Positions 17,642 to 24,582 of a DNA stretch of 36,078 nucleotides are shown here, piece by piece. The position numbers and the translations under genes are program-made. The notes under the pieces were generated by a model. That model ran no database searches. It saw only the letters and a program-made list of their open reading frames with translations, and had not been told where the DNA came from. Position 1 is the stretch's first letter. Each line of letters begins with the position of its first letter. This DNA comes from an uncultured Pseudomonadota bacterium (lineage in GTDB: Bacteria > SAR324 > NAC60-12), in NCBI GenBank assembly GCA_913052275.1, contig CAJXDX010000003.1:1-36078 (forward strand), written 5' to 3'.

Positions 17642-18991
17642 ATGCCTTTTTTTATAAAATTGTTTGTAGTTCGATCGCTTCGTTTTTTCTTACCTGTATT
17701 CATATTTTTTGTCTCTTCTGATACAAGAGCGCAAACATACTCCAGTGAGGAAATAGTTATAAGTGGATTGGGTTTCGCGAGATTTAGTGTAAGTTTGATT
17801 GCCGAAGACAGCTTCTCTGAACACCCAGCGGCAAGTCGATGGCTAAGAATTTTTGATCGAAACCTTTGTTGGAGTGGTGTTTTCATGGTGACTGATTCAA
17901 GATACCGGAGTTGTCGAACAACAGGCGGGGCTGATGTGGATATGAAAATTATCCTTAAGATTAATCAAAGTAAAACAAACTCAGGCAAATTAATCTCAAA
18001 ACAGCTGATGTTGATAGTTGCTGATAACAACGGAGTTCCGCTGTTTCCTCTTGCACTGAGCCTGCGTAAAGGCCGTTTCCGTGAATCAGACTTGATGGAG
18101 TTAATTAACGATTTGTCTGCTCAGCTGACCGGACTAGAAGGAGTTATGGGCAGTACAATCGCTTTTACACTTAAACAACCCAAGCGTCGGAAAATTATTG
18201 CAAGAGTTAATACCCATGGAAAGAAACTTGCCGCAATATCCCGTAATCCTAATATCAGTTTACTGCCTAAATGGAATCCTCAAGGTGATGCGATAGTCTA
18301 CACTACATTAAGCCGAAGAGGGACATCTATCATTTACGATGATCTTAATCTAAAGAAACAACCTGTAGTATTGCTAACTTCAAACAACTCAGGAGCTCGT
18401 GTTTCAAGTAATTTTCTAAGTGTAAGCGGGGGTTCATGGTATTCCAGTGGCCAAAAGCTGATTGTGACGCTCAGTCGGAAAGGCAACACCGATTTGTATA
18501 TCTTTGACAGACATAATAGAAAGGAATACCGGCTGACATCTCACAAGGCTATTGACACAGTTCCAGATTTATCACCTGACAATCAGAATTTGATTTTTGT
18601 TTCTGACCGCTCAGGTAATGAACAAATATATTTTTTAAAGCTGGGCACAAAAATCCCCTTCCAGCTTACATTTGGAAGAGGCAGCAACAGTGATCCTGTC
18701 TGGTCTCCAGACGGGACCCTGATAGCTTATTCCAGATTCAGATATGGTATTAGTCAAATACATTTGATGGATCCGTTTACTGGTGAAGATCATGCTTTAA
18801 CTCGTGGGCGCTATAATTCCGAACAACCTGCATGGTCTCCTGATGGACGTCAAATCGTTTATGTTTCTTCTCCAACAGGAATTAATAAATTATATGTAAT
18901 GTTTGTTGATGGAACTGGACGCAGGCGTTTGACACGTACACCAAAAGATTTTGAAGAAGGTTCCCCCAGCTGGACACCTAGAAAGTTTTAA
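17642..18991 (+). CDS. tolB: TolB, periplasmic Tol-Pal protein
   Basis: Periplasmic beta-propeller protein that links Pal to the Tol motor. The 449 residues begin with a signal peptide (about 1-30, ending near SSDTRA-QT), then the N-terminal domain, then a propeller with repeated TolB/WD40-like blades: LLPKWNPQGDAIVYTT, DTVPDLSPDNQNLIFVSDRS, DPVWSPDGTLIAYSR, QPAWSPDGRQIVYVSS. Length matches TolB (about 430). It follows tolA by 22 bases, and its TAA shares its last A with the ATG of the HNH gene. pal, its partner, lies about 17 kb away at the start of the window. Confidence 0.93.
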   Translation: MPFFIKLFVVRSLRFFLPVFIFFVSSDTRAQTYSSEEIVISGLGFARFSVSLIAEDSFSEHPAASRWLRIFDRNLCWSGVFMVTDSRYRSCRTTGGADVDMKIILKINQSKTNSGKLISKQLMLIVADNNGVPLFPLALSLRKGRFRESDLMELINDLSAQLTGLEGVMGSTIAFTLKQPKRRKIIARVNTHGKKLAAISRNPNISLLPKWNPQGDAIVYTTLSRRGTSIIYDDLNLKKQPVVLLTSNNSGARVSSNFLSVSGGSWYSSGQKLIVTLSRKGNTDLYIFDRHNRKEYRLTSHKAIDTVPDLSPDNQNLIFVSDRSGNEQIYFLKLGTKIPFQLTFGRGSNSDPVWSPDGTLIAYSRFRYGISQIHLMDPFTGEDHALTRGRYNSEQPAWSPDGRQIVYVSSPTGINKLYVMFVDGTGRRRLTRTPKDFEEGSPSWTPRKF

Positions 18992-19287
18992 TGCAAATTG
19001 AAGATTGGCATTCGGAAGCTGACCAGCAAATAATCCGACGAGAAAAACAGAAAGCCAGAGAACTCCGTCAATCCCAATGGTGGAAAAACAGAAGAGCCTG
19101 TAACATTTGTTATTACTGTAAAACTGACACTCCTGCCAGAAAACTTACAATGGATCATGTTGTACCTCTGGCTCGCGGCGGTCGCAGTATAAAATCGAAC
19201 TTAGTCCCCTGTTGCAAGTCCTGCAATAATCTGAAAAAAAATTTACTCCCTGTAGAGTGGGAAAAATTTTTAAATAATTTCAGATAA
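18991..19287 (+). CDS. HNH endonuclease-family protein
   Basis: A 98-residue single-domain HNH nuclease candidate. It has a first CxxC pair (CYYC, within CNICYYC), the catalytic segment LTMDHVVPLARGG, then NLVPCCKSCNNLKKN with the second Cys pair and the HNH Asn. The four-Cys zinc-binding HNH fold acts in restriction, homing and repair enzymes; here there is no fused domain to say which. The start overlaps the tolB stop by one base (TAATG), so translation is probably coupled to tolB. That tight coupling to an envelope gene argues for a resident gene, not a recent mobile insertion. Confidence 0.82.
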   Translation: MQIEDWHSEADQQIIRREKQKARELRQSQWWKNRRACNICYYCKTDTPARKLTMDHVVPLARGGRSIKSNLVPCCKSCNNLKKNLLPVEWEKFLNNFR

Positions 19288-19378
19288 AACTGAGCTAACA
19301 TATTGAATTAACGTACATAATTATAATTTAGTTACAAGAAGTAAATTAATATGATATTCATCACCCTGTAATTTTTTC

Positions 19379-19407
19379 TTTACAAAATCAGCAATTCCTG
19401 ATAGTAT
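19379..19407 (+). promoter_or_regulatory. Candidate sigma-70-type promoter
   Basis: TTTACA (19379-19384), a 17-base spacer and TAGTAT (19402-19407), placed about 50 bases before the ATG at 19459. The hexamers match the consensus at 5/6 and 4/6. It would give the small gene at 19459 its own transcript separate from tolA-tolB-HNH. Confidence 0.45.
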
Positions 19408-19424
19408 ATCCGCCGAAATAATAA

Positions 19425-19454
19425 GATTAATTATAGGAGGATTAATTATAGGAG
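19425..19454 (+). repeat. Perfect 15-bp tandem duplication carrying two ribosome binding sites
   Basis: GATTAATTATAGGAG occurs at 19425-19439 and again at 19440-19454 with no gap. Each copy ends in a Shine-Dalgarno core AGGAG; the second lies 4 bases before the ATG at 19459, the first 19 bases before it. Confidence 0.9.
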
Positions 19455-19458
19455 TGAG

Positions 19459-19767
19459 ATGAATAAAACATTTAATAGACAAAGTAACCGTTTTGGATCA
19501 GGCGGTAAAATCAAAGGTAAGAGTGGTAAAAATTCGTCCAAAGGACTTCCGACAAGCGAGGATATTGAACTTGCCACAAAGGCATTCCTTGCAAAAGGAG
19601 GTGAAATTGAAAAGTATTCACAAAATGCTGAAAATGCTCATAAAGATGTCTTTCGGGCGAACGTAGAACCTGACTCCCGTCTAGGTATGGGGTCATTGGT
19701 GGACGATTCATGGGATTGCTGGGAAAACAAGGATTACGAAACTAATCCTGGTGGATCAGTGTCCTGA
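19459..19767 (+). CDS. Small SutA-like protein (putative RNA polymerase-binding regulator)
   Basis: A 102-residue, hydrophilic, Gly/Ser/Lys-rich protein with no membrane helix. The centre reads LPTSEDIELATKAFLAKGGEIEKY and later EPDSRLGMGSL. This resembles, from memory, the C-terminal half of SutA of Pseudomonas aeruginosa (a short helix ending in FLSRGGKVQEI, then KPDSKYGSRPI), a protein that binds RNA polymerase during slow growth. The N-terminal 25 residues are basic, unlike the acidic SutA N-terminus. The C-terminus is acidic with two Trp and one Cys. It has the strongest ribosome binding site in the window. The family call is an inference needing a profile search. Confidence 0.6.
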   Translation: MNKTFNRQSNRFGSGGKIKGKSGKNSSKGLPTSEDIELATKAFLAKGGEIEKYSQNAENAHKDVFRANVEPDSRLGMGSLVDDSWDCWENKDYETNPGGSVS

Positions 19768-20576
19768 TTAGAGAAAAATTTTTACTTTCAAATGTCAGGA
19801 ACCTTCTGAGGTTCATATGCTATGAGGAGCAGAATTCAGAGGTATAATTTAAGCAATGTTTTTTCTTGTTTAGATTAAAGCTTAGTTCGTGTTTTATCGG
19901 CAGAGTTTTAAGAATCCCTTTGTTTCTTGGTTCATTTCAAAAAATTAATTACTGATCCATCAGTAACGTGCCGTAATATTTGTGAAGATACCTCTGGCAT
20001 CCAATAATTGCCTCCTCATAATTTGTTTAAGCAAAGTGGAAATATGTTTTGCATTTATTTCCAATTGAAATTCCCCCCAGACCTGCCCATTAACTAAGAA
20101 GTTTTTTCTGGAAATAATTTAATTGCTGGAACTTATTAGATAATGATAATTTCCAAAAAAACAACCGTCCTTCTAAAAACTGACCTGATTTTCAACTAGC
20201 TGTGAAGTAATATGCTGGCTTATCTCAGAACAAGTCTGACTCACACCTGCTCAATAATTACCAAGAGAGATTACTTCTTGAAAACCTCAAAGTTGGTTAA
20301 TAAATTTAACATAAAAACTCTCATAAAAAATTTTAATTATCCGGACTTCTTGACAACTAAATATTTTCCTGTCCCCCCACCCTTTTAATACCTTAATACT
20401 TCTTTTTCAGATTTCATATAGTTCTCCATCAGGGCTGTTTTCAGTTGAATAAACAACTGGCACAGTTTTTGTTGTAAATAGAGTAATTACTTCTTTATAT
20501 AACAAAGACTTAATTTACAGATGTTGTAAGGGACACACCAGAATTTAAATATTACAACGCGATATCCGCTGATACT
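19768..20576. other. 809-base non-coding region rich in inverted repeats
   Basis: No ORF of note on either strand. It contains several inverted repeats: GAACCT/AGGTTC with a TCTG loop (about 19799-19814), TTACTGAT-CC-ATCAGTAA (19949-19966), TGGAAATA/TATTTCCA (20037-20063), a second TGGAAAT/ATTTCCA pair (20109-20155) and CAGTTG/CAACTG (20442-20459). A Fur-like GATAATGATAAT lies at 20139 and a near sigma-54 element at 20458. It follows the last gene of the tolA block and precedes the LysM/amidase block; it may hold a small RNA, but none can be delimited. Confidence 0.6.
19949..19966. promoter_or_regulatory. Perfect 18-bp inverted repeat
   Basis: TTACTGATCCATCAGTAA has 8-bp perfect arms around a CC centre. 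The close spacing is typical of a dimeric repressor site rather than of an RNA hairpin. It is about 610 bases from the next start codon. Confidence 0.4.
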
Positions 20577-21581
20577 ATGTTAGTTAAAAAATACCTAGCT
20601 GCAATTACAGGATCCTTTTTGCTATTAAACTTCCATGGTTTTTCAACCATTCAGTCTGCAGAATTTAATCAGGCACAAATAGAGATTCTTCCGCTGACAT
20701 CATTTTTATTCGCTAACCGAGATCCTATGAGGGCAGGGTGGCATCGAGAGCCCATCAGCAAAGGTGTTAAAAATCTAAAATCAGTCACTGAAAAACCTGT
20801 GGGATCTTTATTTGTACAGCTCAAGCCCAGACTGAATGAAGGGGAATATCAGCTGGCTTTGCGTGTTTTGAGGGACGGTTCTCATCAATTCCTGCGGCTA
20901 CGTGAATTTACTGGCGGGAAACCACTTAATCATAAAGTTTACTTAACAATCCCATTTGAATTTTTGATTGGTGTTATTCAGGGTGAGGCAATTCGCTCTC
21001 TTTTCCCAAATGATCGTGTTGAAGCAGGGGGTTGGTTGCATCAAGTCACCTATGCCTGGGAAACTCCGGAATTACTTGAAAAAGTTTTTACCACTTCCGG
21101 AAATAACACTTTCCATCAGGAAGCTTTTAAACAAGGGGTACAATTTACTATTCCATGGAACAGTTTGAGTTCTGATCTGGAACTTGAACCATTAGCCGTC
21201 CGTGACCCACTTGTTATCAGAAAAGACGATTCAGGTCTGCGTTACGCTTTTTATCAAATTAAACCCGGAGACACATTATATTCTTCAGTGGTAATACGTT
21301 TTATTGGTGAAACAAAGCACTATGCACGAAGTCAAAATGCAAGTGATTTACTGGTCTTGAATGGACTCGCTGATGCACGGCACCTTTCACCCGGTCAATA
21401 CATAAAAATACCTTTGGAATGGATAAGACCAGAATATTTATACCATGTGCCGAGTATTTATCGATCTTCTGAGGAATTCAATTCTGAAAAAAAAGTGAAA
21501 TCCCAACAGTACTTGCCATACCACATTCTCCAGCCTGAATCTGGTAATTCTAACGGCATAGATATCATTAGTCAGCGTTAA
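20577..21581 (+). CDS. Secreted LysM-like protein, amidase-less paralogue of the next gene
   Basis: A 334-residue protein with an N-terminal signal sequence (MLVKKYLAAITGSFLLLNF). It aligns along most of its length with the first half of the next gene's product: FVQLKPRLNEGEYQLALRVL, then HQVTYAWETPELLEKVF, then YQIKPGDTLYSSVVIRF and GQYIKIPLEWI. The last two form a LysM-like module (GDTLYSS ... G-x-x-IKIP); HQVTYAWET... looks like a degenerate first one ending in FTIPW. LysM modules bind peptidoglycan. There is no catalytic domain, so it may be a wall-binding partner or regulator of the amidase. The stop is 4 bases from the next ATG, so they form one operon. Confidence 0.75.
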   Translation: MLVKKYLAAITGSFLLLNFHGFSTIQSAEFNQAQIEILPLTSFLFANRDPMRAGWHREPISKGVKNLKSVTEKPVGSLFVQLKPRLNEGEYQLALRVLRDGSHQFLRLREFTGGKPLNHKVYLTIPFEFLIGVIQGEAIRSLFPNDRVEAGGWLHQVTYAWETPELLEKVFTTSGNNTFHQEAFKQGVQFTIPWNSLSSDLELEPLAVRDPLVIRKDDSGLRYAFYQIKPGDTLYSSVVIRFIGETKHYARSQNASDLLVLNGLADARHLSPGQYIKIPLEWIRPEYLYHVPSIYRSSEEFNSEKKVKSQQYLPYHILQPESGNSNGIDIISQR

Positions 21582-21585
21582 AAAT

Positions 21586-23430
21586 ATGAAATTAAAATTC
21601 ATAATATTCTCAATTTTGCTGCTTTGTTTAACAGCTCTTGCAGATAATGGTGCTGCAAAATCTGAGAAAAAATCGAATTGGAAAAGCTTTAGTTTACCCG
21701 ACCAAACTTCCAGACAGTCAAAGATGCTGGTTGGCTGGAATGGAAGTCGATTGGTGGTAAAACTTAAGCCGCAAGCAGGAGAGGGTGGTTATAGTCTGGC
21801 TAAAAGAGTTCTTGTACCTGAATATCGTAGCCTGAAAACCATAAGGAAATACAGTAAAACCCGCAGTTTATACCAGCACAGATACATTACTTTCCCGCTT
21901 AAGGTTATTAATGGAAATATCCGCAGTTCAGCTCTCAAGGCCTCATTTTTCAATGATAAAGCTACAAATAAATACTGGCAGCACCATGTTACTTATAACT
22001 GGGAAACAACCAGCATGATTGCAGGCCTTTTTACAAAAAAAGGAATCAAGGCAGGCAATTTAGTGCGTTTCAATAAAATGCGCAAGAATGGGAACGTTCT
22101 CCAAATTGGTGACATTATTAAAATTCCCTGGAAGTGGATCAGTCCTGAATTGAAACTTCGGAAGTTTGCAGTCAAACCACCTTTGAAACTTATCCAGGAC
22201 AAATCAGGGAACCTGTTTGCACAATACCAGATGCAAACTGGAGATACGTTATACTCTTCAGTTGTAATCCAATTTACAGGACGTCTATTAAATGATGAAG
22301 TCAACCAGATTGCAAATGAATTGCTGAAATTGAACAATATTTCTGAGGCCAGACTTATTCAAAATCGCCAGAAGATTAAAATTCCTCTGGAGTTGTTGAG
22401 CGAAGAGTATATTGGAAGTCGGAAAAAAAAGAATATTCCAAGGAACATATCCAGTACCCCCAAAAATGCTGAGAAAATTGAGGCACAAAAAATCAATTCT
22501 TTAAAATCCGTTTCCAATGCTAAGAAAGATAAAAAAATAAAGAAAAAGCAGAATACCATCACAAAGAAATCAAATTCTTCTGATAAAAAAAATGTTCATA
22601 AAATACATGTTATTCTTGATTCAGGTCATGGAGGTGGTGACCCTGGAGCAACTGCAGGAACTAAAAAAAATAAGGATCTGATTTACGAAGATGAAGTGGT
22701 TTACGATATTAGTAGACGAGTAACCGAATTACTGAAAAATCATGGGATAATTGTACATAATACACTGGCAGATCCTAATCAAAAAAAGCCGATTCGATTT
22801 CTTTCACATAAGCATGATCAGGATGAACAACTCCTTGTTACTCCCAGATATTTGAATCGCAATTCCCGTACTGGGGCAAATATGCGCGTTTATCTTGTAA
22901 ACCATATATTTCATAAATTGAAAAAGAAAAAAGTACCTAAGAAAAATATCTTATTCATCAGTTTGCATGGTGATGCGCTTCATTCTTCTTTAAGAGGAGC
23001 AATGGTATATTATCCAGACCGACGTTTGCGAAGAGGCATGTTTGGATTAAAAAATAAAATATATCGCCAGCGAAAGGAGTATAATCCCAGTTTAACTTTC
23101 AAACCAAGTGATAACCTGTATTCTGAAAAACTCAGTAAATCTTTTGGCAAAATAGTTATCAATGAATTTCGCAAATTAAAGCTGCCCACACACCGGGTTT
23201 CTTCAGCAGTCAGAGGTTATCTGTATCGAAAAGGCAGAAAAACTCTTCCTGCTGTTTTACGCTACAGTAAGGTGCCTACATCGGTTTTAGTGGAAATAGC
23301 AAATCTTAACAATAAACATGACAGACGTAGTCTTTTAAAGTCAAAATCTCGTCAGCAAATAGCTCTCGCAATATCTAATTCAGTAGTTGCTAACTTTGGT
23401 CGAACAAGCGGTCTTGTGGCGAAGCTGTAA
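21586..23430 (+). CDS. LysM-like N-acetylmuramoyl-L-alanine amidase
   Basis: Secreted enzyme expected to cut the bond between muramic acid and the stem peptide. The 614 residues have a signal peptide (about 1-24, ending LADNGAAK), a region paralogous to the previous gene with two LysM-like modules (second one YQMQTGDTLYSSVVIQF), a very Lys-rich linker (about 290-340), and a C-terminal Amidase_3 domain. That domain keeps the zinc ligands and catalytic Glu: HVILDSGHGGGDPGA, EDEVVYDISRRV, LFISLHGD and SVLVEIANLNN. The domain carries long basic insertions. Role in cell separation or sporulation-like lysis cannot be told. It ends 16 bases before the HAD gene. Confidence 0.88.
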   Translation: MKLKFIIFSILLLCLTALADNGAAKSEKKSNWKSFSLPDQTSRQSKMLVGWNGSRLVVKLKPQAGEGGYSLAKRVLVPEYRSLKTIRKYSKTRSLYQHRYITFPLKVINGNIRSSALKASFFNDKATNKYWQHHVTYNWETTSMIAGLFTKKGIKAGNLVRFNKMRKNGNVLQIGDIIKIPWKWISPELKLRKFAVKPPLKLIQDKSGNLFAQYQMQTGDTLYSSVVIQFTGRLLNDEVNQIANELLKLNNISEARLIQNRQKIKIPLELLSEEYIGSRKKKNIPRNISSTPKNAEKIEAQKINSLKSVSNAKKDKKIKKKQNTITKKSNSSDKKNVHKIHVILDSGHGGGDPGATAGTKKNKDLIYEDEVVYDISRRVTELLKNHGIIVHNTLADPNQKKPIRFLSHKHDQDEQLLVTPRYLNRNSRTGANMRVYLVNHIFHKLKKKKVPKKNILFISLHGDALHSSLRGAMVYYPDRRLRRGMFGLKNKIYRQRKEYNPSLTFKPSDNLYSEKLSKSFGKIVINEFRKLKLPTHRVSSAVRGYLYRKGRKTLPAVLRYSKVPTSVLVEIANLNNKHDRRSLLKSKSRQQIALAISNSVVANFGRTSGLVAKL

Positions 23431-23446
23431 TCAAAAGATTAATTTA

Positions 23447-24055
23447 ATGATTCAGATCAATTCTGTTGTTTTTGACCTTGGTAACGTACTGATAGACTGG
23501 GATCCTCGTTATCTATATCGCAAATTATTTCAGACTGAAGCAGAAGTTGAATGGTTTTTGGAGAATATTTGTGATCATGACTGGAACCTAAAACATGATT
23601 CTGGCCAACTTTTTTCCAAAGGTATTTTGGAGAAATCTAAAAAATATCCAGAGTACAGTGAGCTTATTAATGCCTGGTATCAGCGCTGGGAAGAAATGCT
23701 TGGAGGTCCAATAGATGAATCAGTAGAGGTGTTATCTGAATTGAAAGAAAAAGGAGTGTTATTATATATACTAAGCAATTGGTCTGCGGAAACATATCCA
23801 ATCGCAGAAGAACGGTTTGATTTTCTAAGCTGGTTTGATGGCAAAATTATTTCTGGAGAAGCAGGAATTGTAAAACCTGATCTGGAAATATATAAATTAC
23901 TGATGAACAGGTATGAGGTCAAACCGCAACACACAGTATTTATCGACGATAAGGAAGAGAATATCAAAGCAGCAGAATTGTTAGGAATCCATGGGATTCA
24001 TTTTCAGAATGCCTCAAAACTCAGGAAAGATTTACAGATGCTGAAATTACTCTGA
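23447..24055 (+). CDS. HAD-superfamily phosphatase (YihX-like)
   Basis: A 202-residue cytoplasmic hydrolase. The start at 23447 (MIQINSVVFDLGNVLIDWD) follows the amidase stop and puts the catalytic motif DLGNVLIDWD near the N-terminus; a longer frame from 23387 overlaps the amidase and adds nothing familiar. Motif II is YILSNWS, motif III the Lys of GIVKPD, and motif IV FIDDKEENIKAA. The DLGNV(L/I) form and helical cap place it with YihX-type HAD-IA enzymes that dephosphorylate sugar phosphates; the substrate cannot be read from sequence. Probably cotranscribed with the amidase genes. Confidence 0.85.
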   Translation: MIQINSVVFDLGNVLIDWDPRYLYRKLFQTEAEVEWFLENICDHDWNLKHDSGQLFSKGILEKSKKYPEYSELINAWYQRWEEMLGGPIDESVEVLSELKEKGVLLYILSNWSAETYPIAEERFDFLSWFDGKIISGEAGIVKPDLEIYKLLMNRYEVKPQHTVFIDDKEENIKAAELLGIHGIHFQNASKLRKDLQMLKLL

Positions 24056-24115
24056 AGATATTAACTACCTCAAAATGTGTTTTCTGCACTTATGATCTAA
24101 TCCTTTTTCAAATTC

Positions 24116-24135
24116 AAGCATTTCCTGAAATGCTT
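24116..24135 (+). terminator. 8-bp hairpin with CCTG tetraloop
   Basis: AAGCATTT-CCTG-AAATGCTT is a perfect hairpin 60 bases after the HAD stop and 28 bases before the next start. Only TAAAAC follows, so it is at best a weak intrinsic terminator; it could also be an mRNA processing or attenuation element. Confidence 0.45.
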
Positions 24136-24163
24136 TAAAACAGTTGATTTATATCCGAAATCT

Positions 24164-24541
24164 TTGCGAAAACTTGTTGTTTTAAGCTGTGTTTTTTTAA
24201 TACTTTCCGGCATAATGCTAGCTTATCCGGAAATTTTTCCATGGGCTGAAGAATCTACAGCGGCGTCTTTACTGCATATTTGGGCCGGAATATTTTTTAT
24301 AGTCATTTTTCCTATATATTCCTGGGATCATATTAGAGGGCATTCGAATCGTCTGAAGAAAATTTCTGTAGTAACTGCAACAGGCATACTTCAGTTTTTT
24401 TCCGGCATGGGATTGATTTTTTCAGGAATCCCTTTGCTTCTTTACAGTGCAGATGTTCTTGATTTTCCCCGTGAAATTCATTTGATTCTGACGTTTGTTT
24501 TAGCCTTAAGTCTTATTTTACACAAAATATCCGAAAAGTAG
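24164..24541 (+). CDS. Small four-helix membrane protein with paired histidines
   Basis: A 125-residue hydrophobic protein with four predicted helices (about 4-22, 35-53, 68-95, 104-121). The only good start is TTG at 24164 (MRKLVVLSCVF); the frame is open upstream to 24101 but offers no ATG. Histidines fall at helix ends: H38 and H106 at one membrane face, H56, H60 and H120 at the other. That spacing is what one expects if helices 2 and 4 held two b-type hemes, as in small cytochrome b or DUF4405-like proteins. The heme role is an inference. It lies 41 bases before the LeuA-family gene. Confidence 0.6.
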   Translation: MRKLVVLSCVFLILSGIMLAYPEIFPWAEESTAASLLHIWAGIFFIVIFPIYSWDHIRGHSNRLKKISVVTATGILQFFSGMGLIFSGIPLLLYSADVLDFPREIHLILTFVLALSLILHKISEK

Positions 24542-24582
24542 TTTGTTAGAACTTTCTTATTTAGTCCATTTAATCCAGCATC

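Noticed and set aside
19425-19454. CRISPR-like or mobile-element direct repeat
   Set aside because: Only two adjacent copies with no spacer; a simple tandem duplication explains it.
23387-23446. N-terminal extension of the HAD phosphatase
   Set aside because: It overlaps the end of the amidase gene, and HAD proteins place the DxGxV motif near the start, as given by the ATG at 23447.
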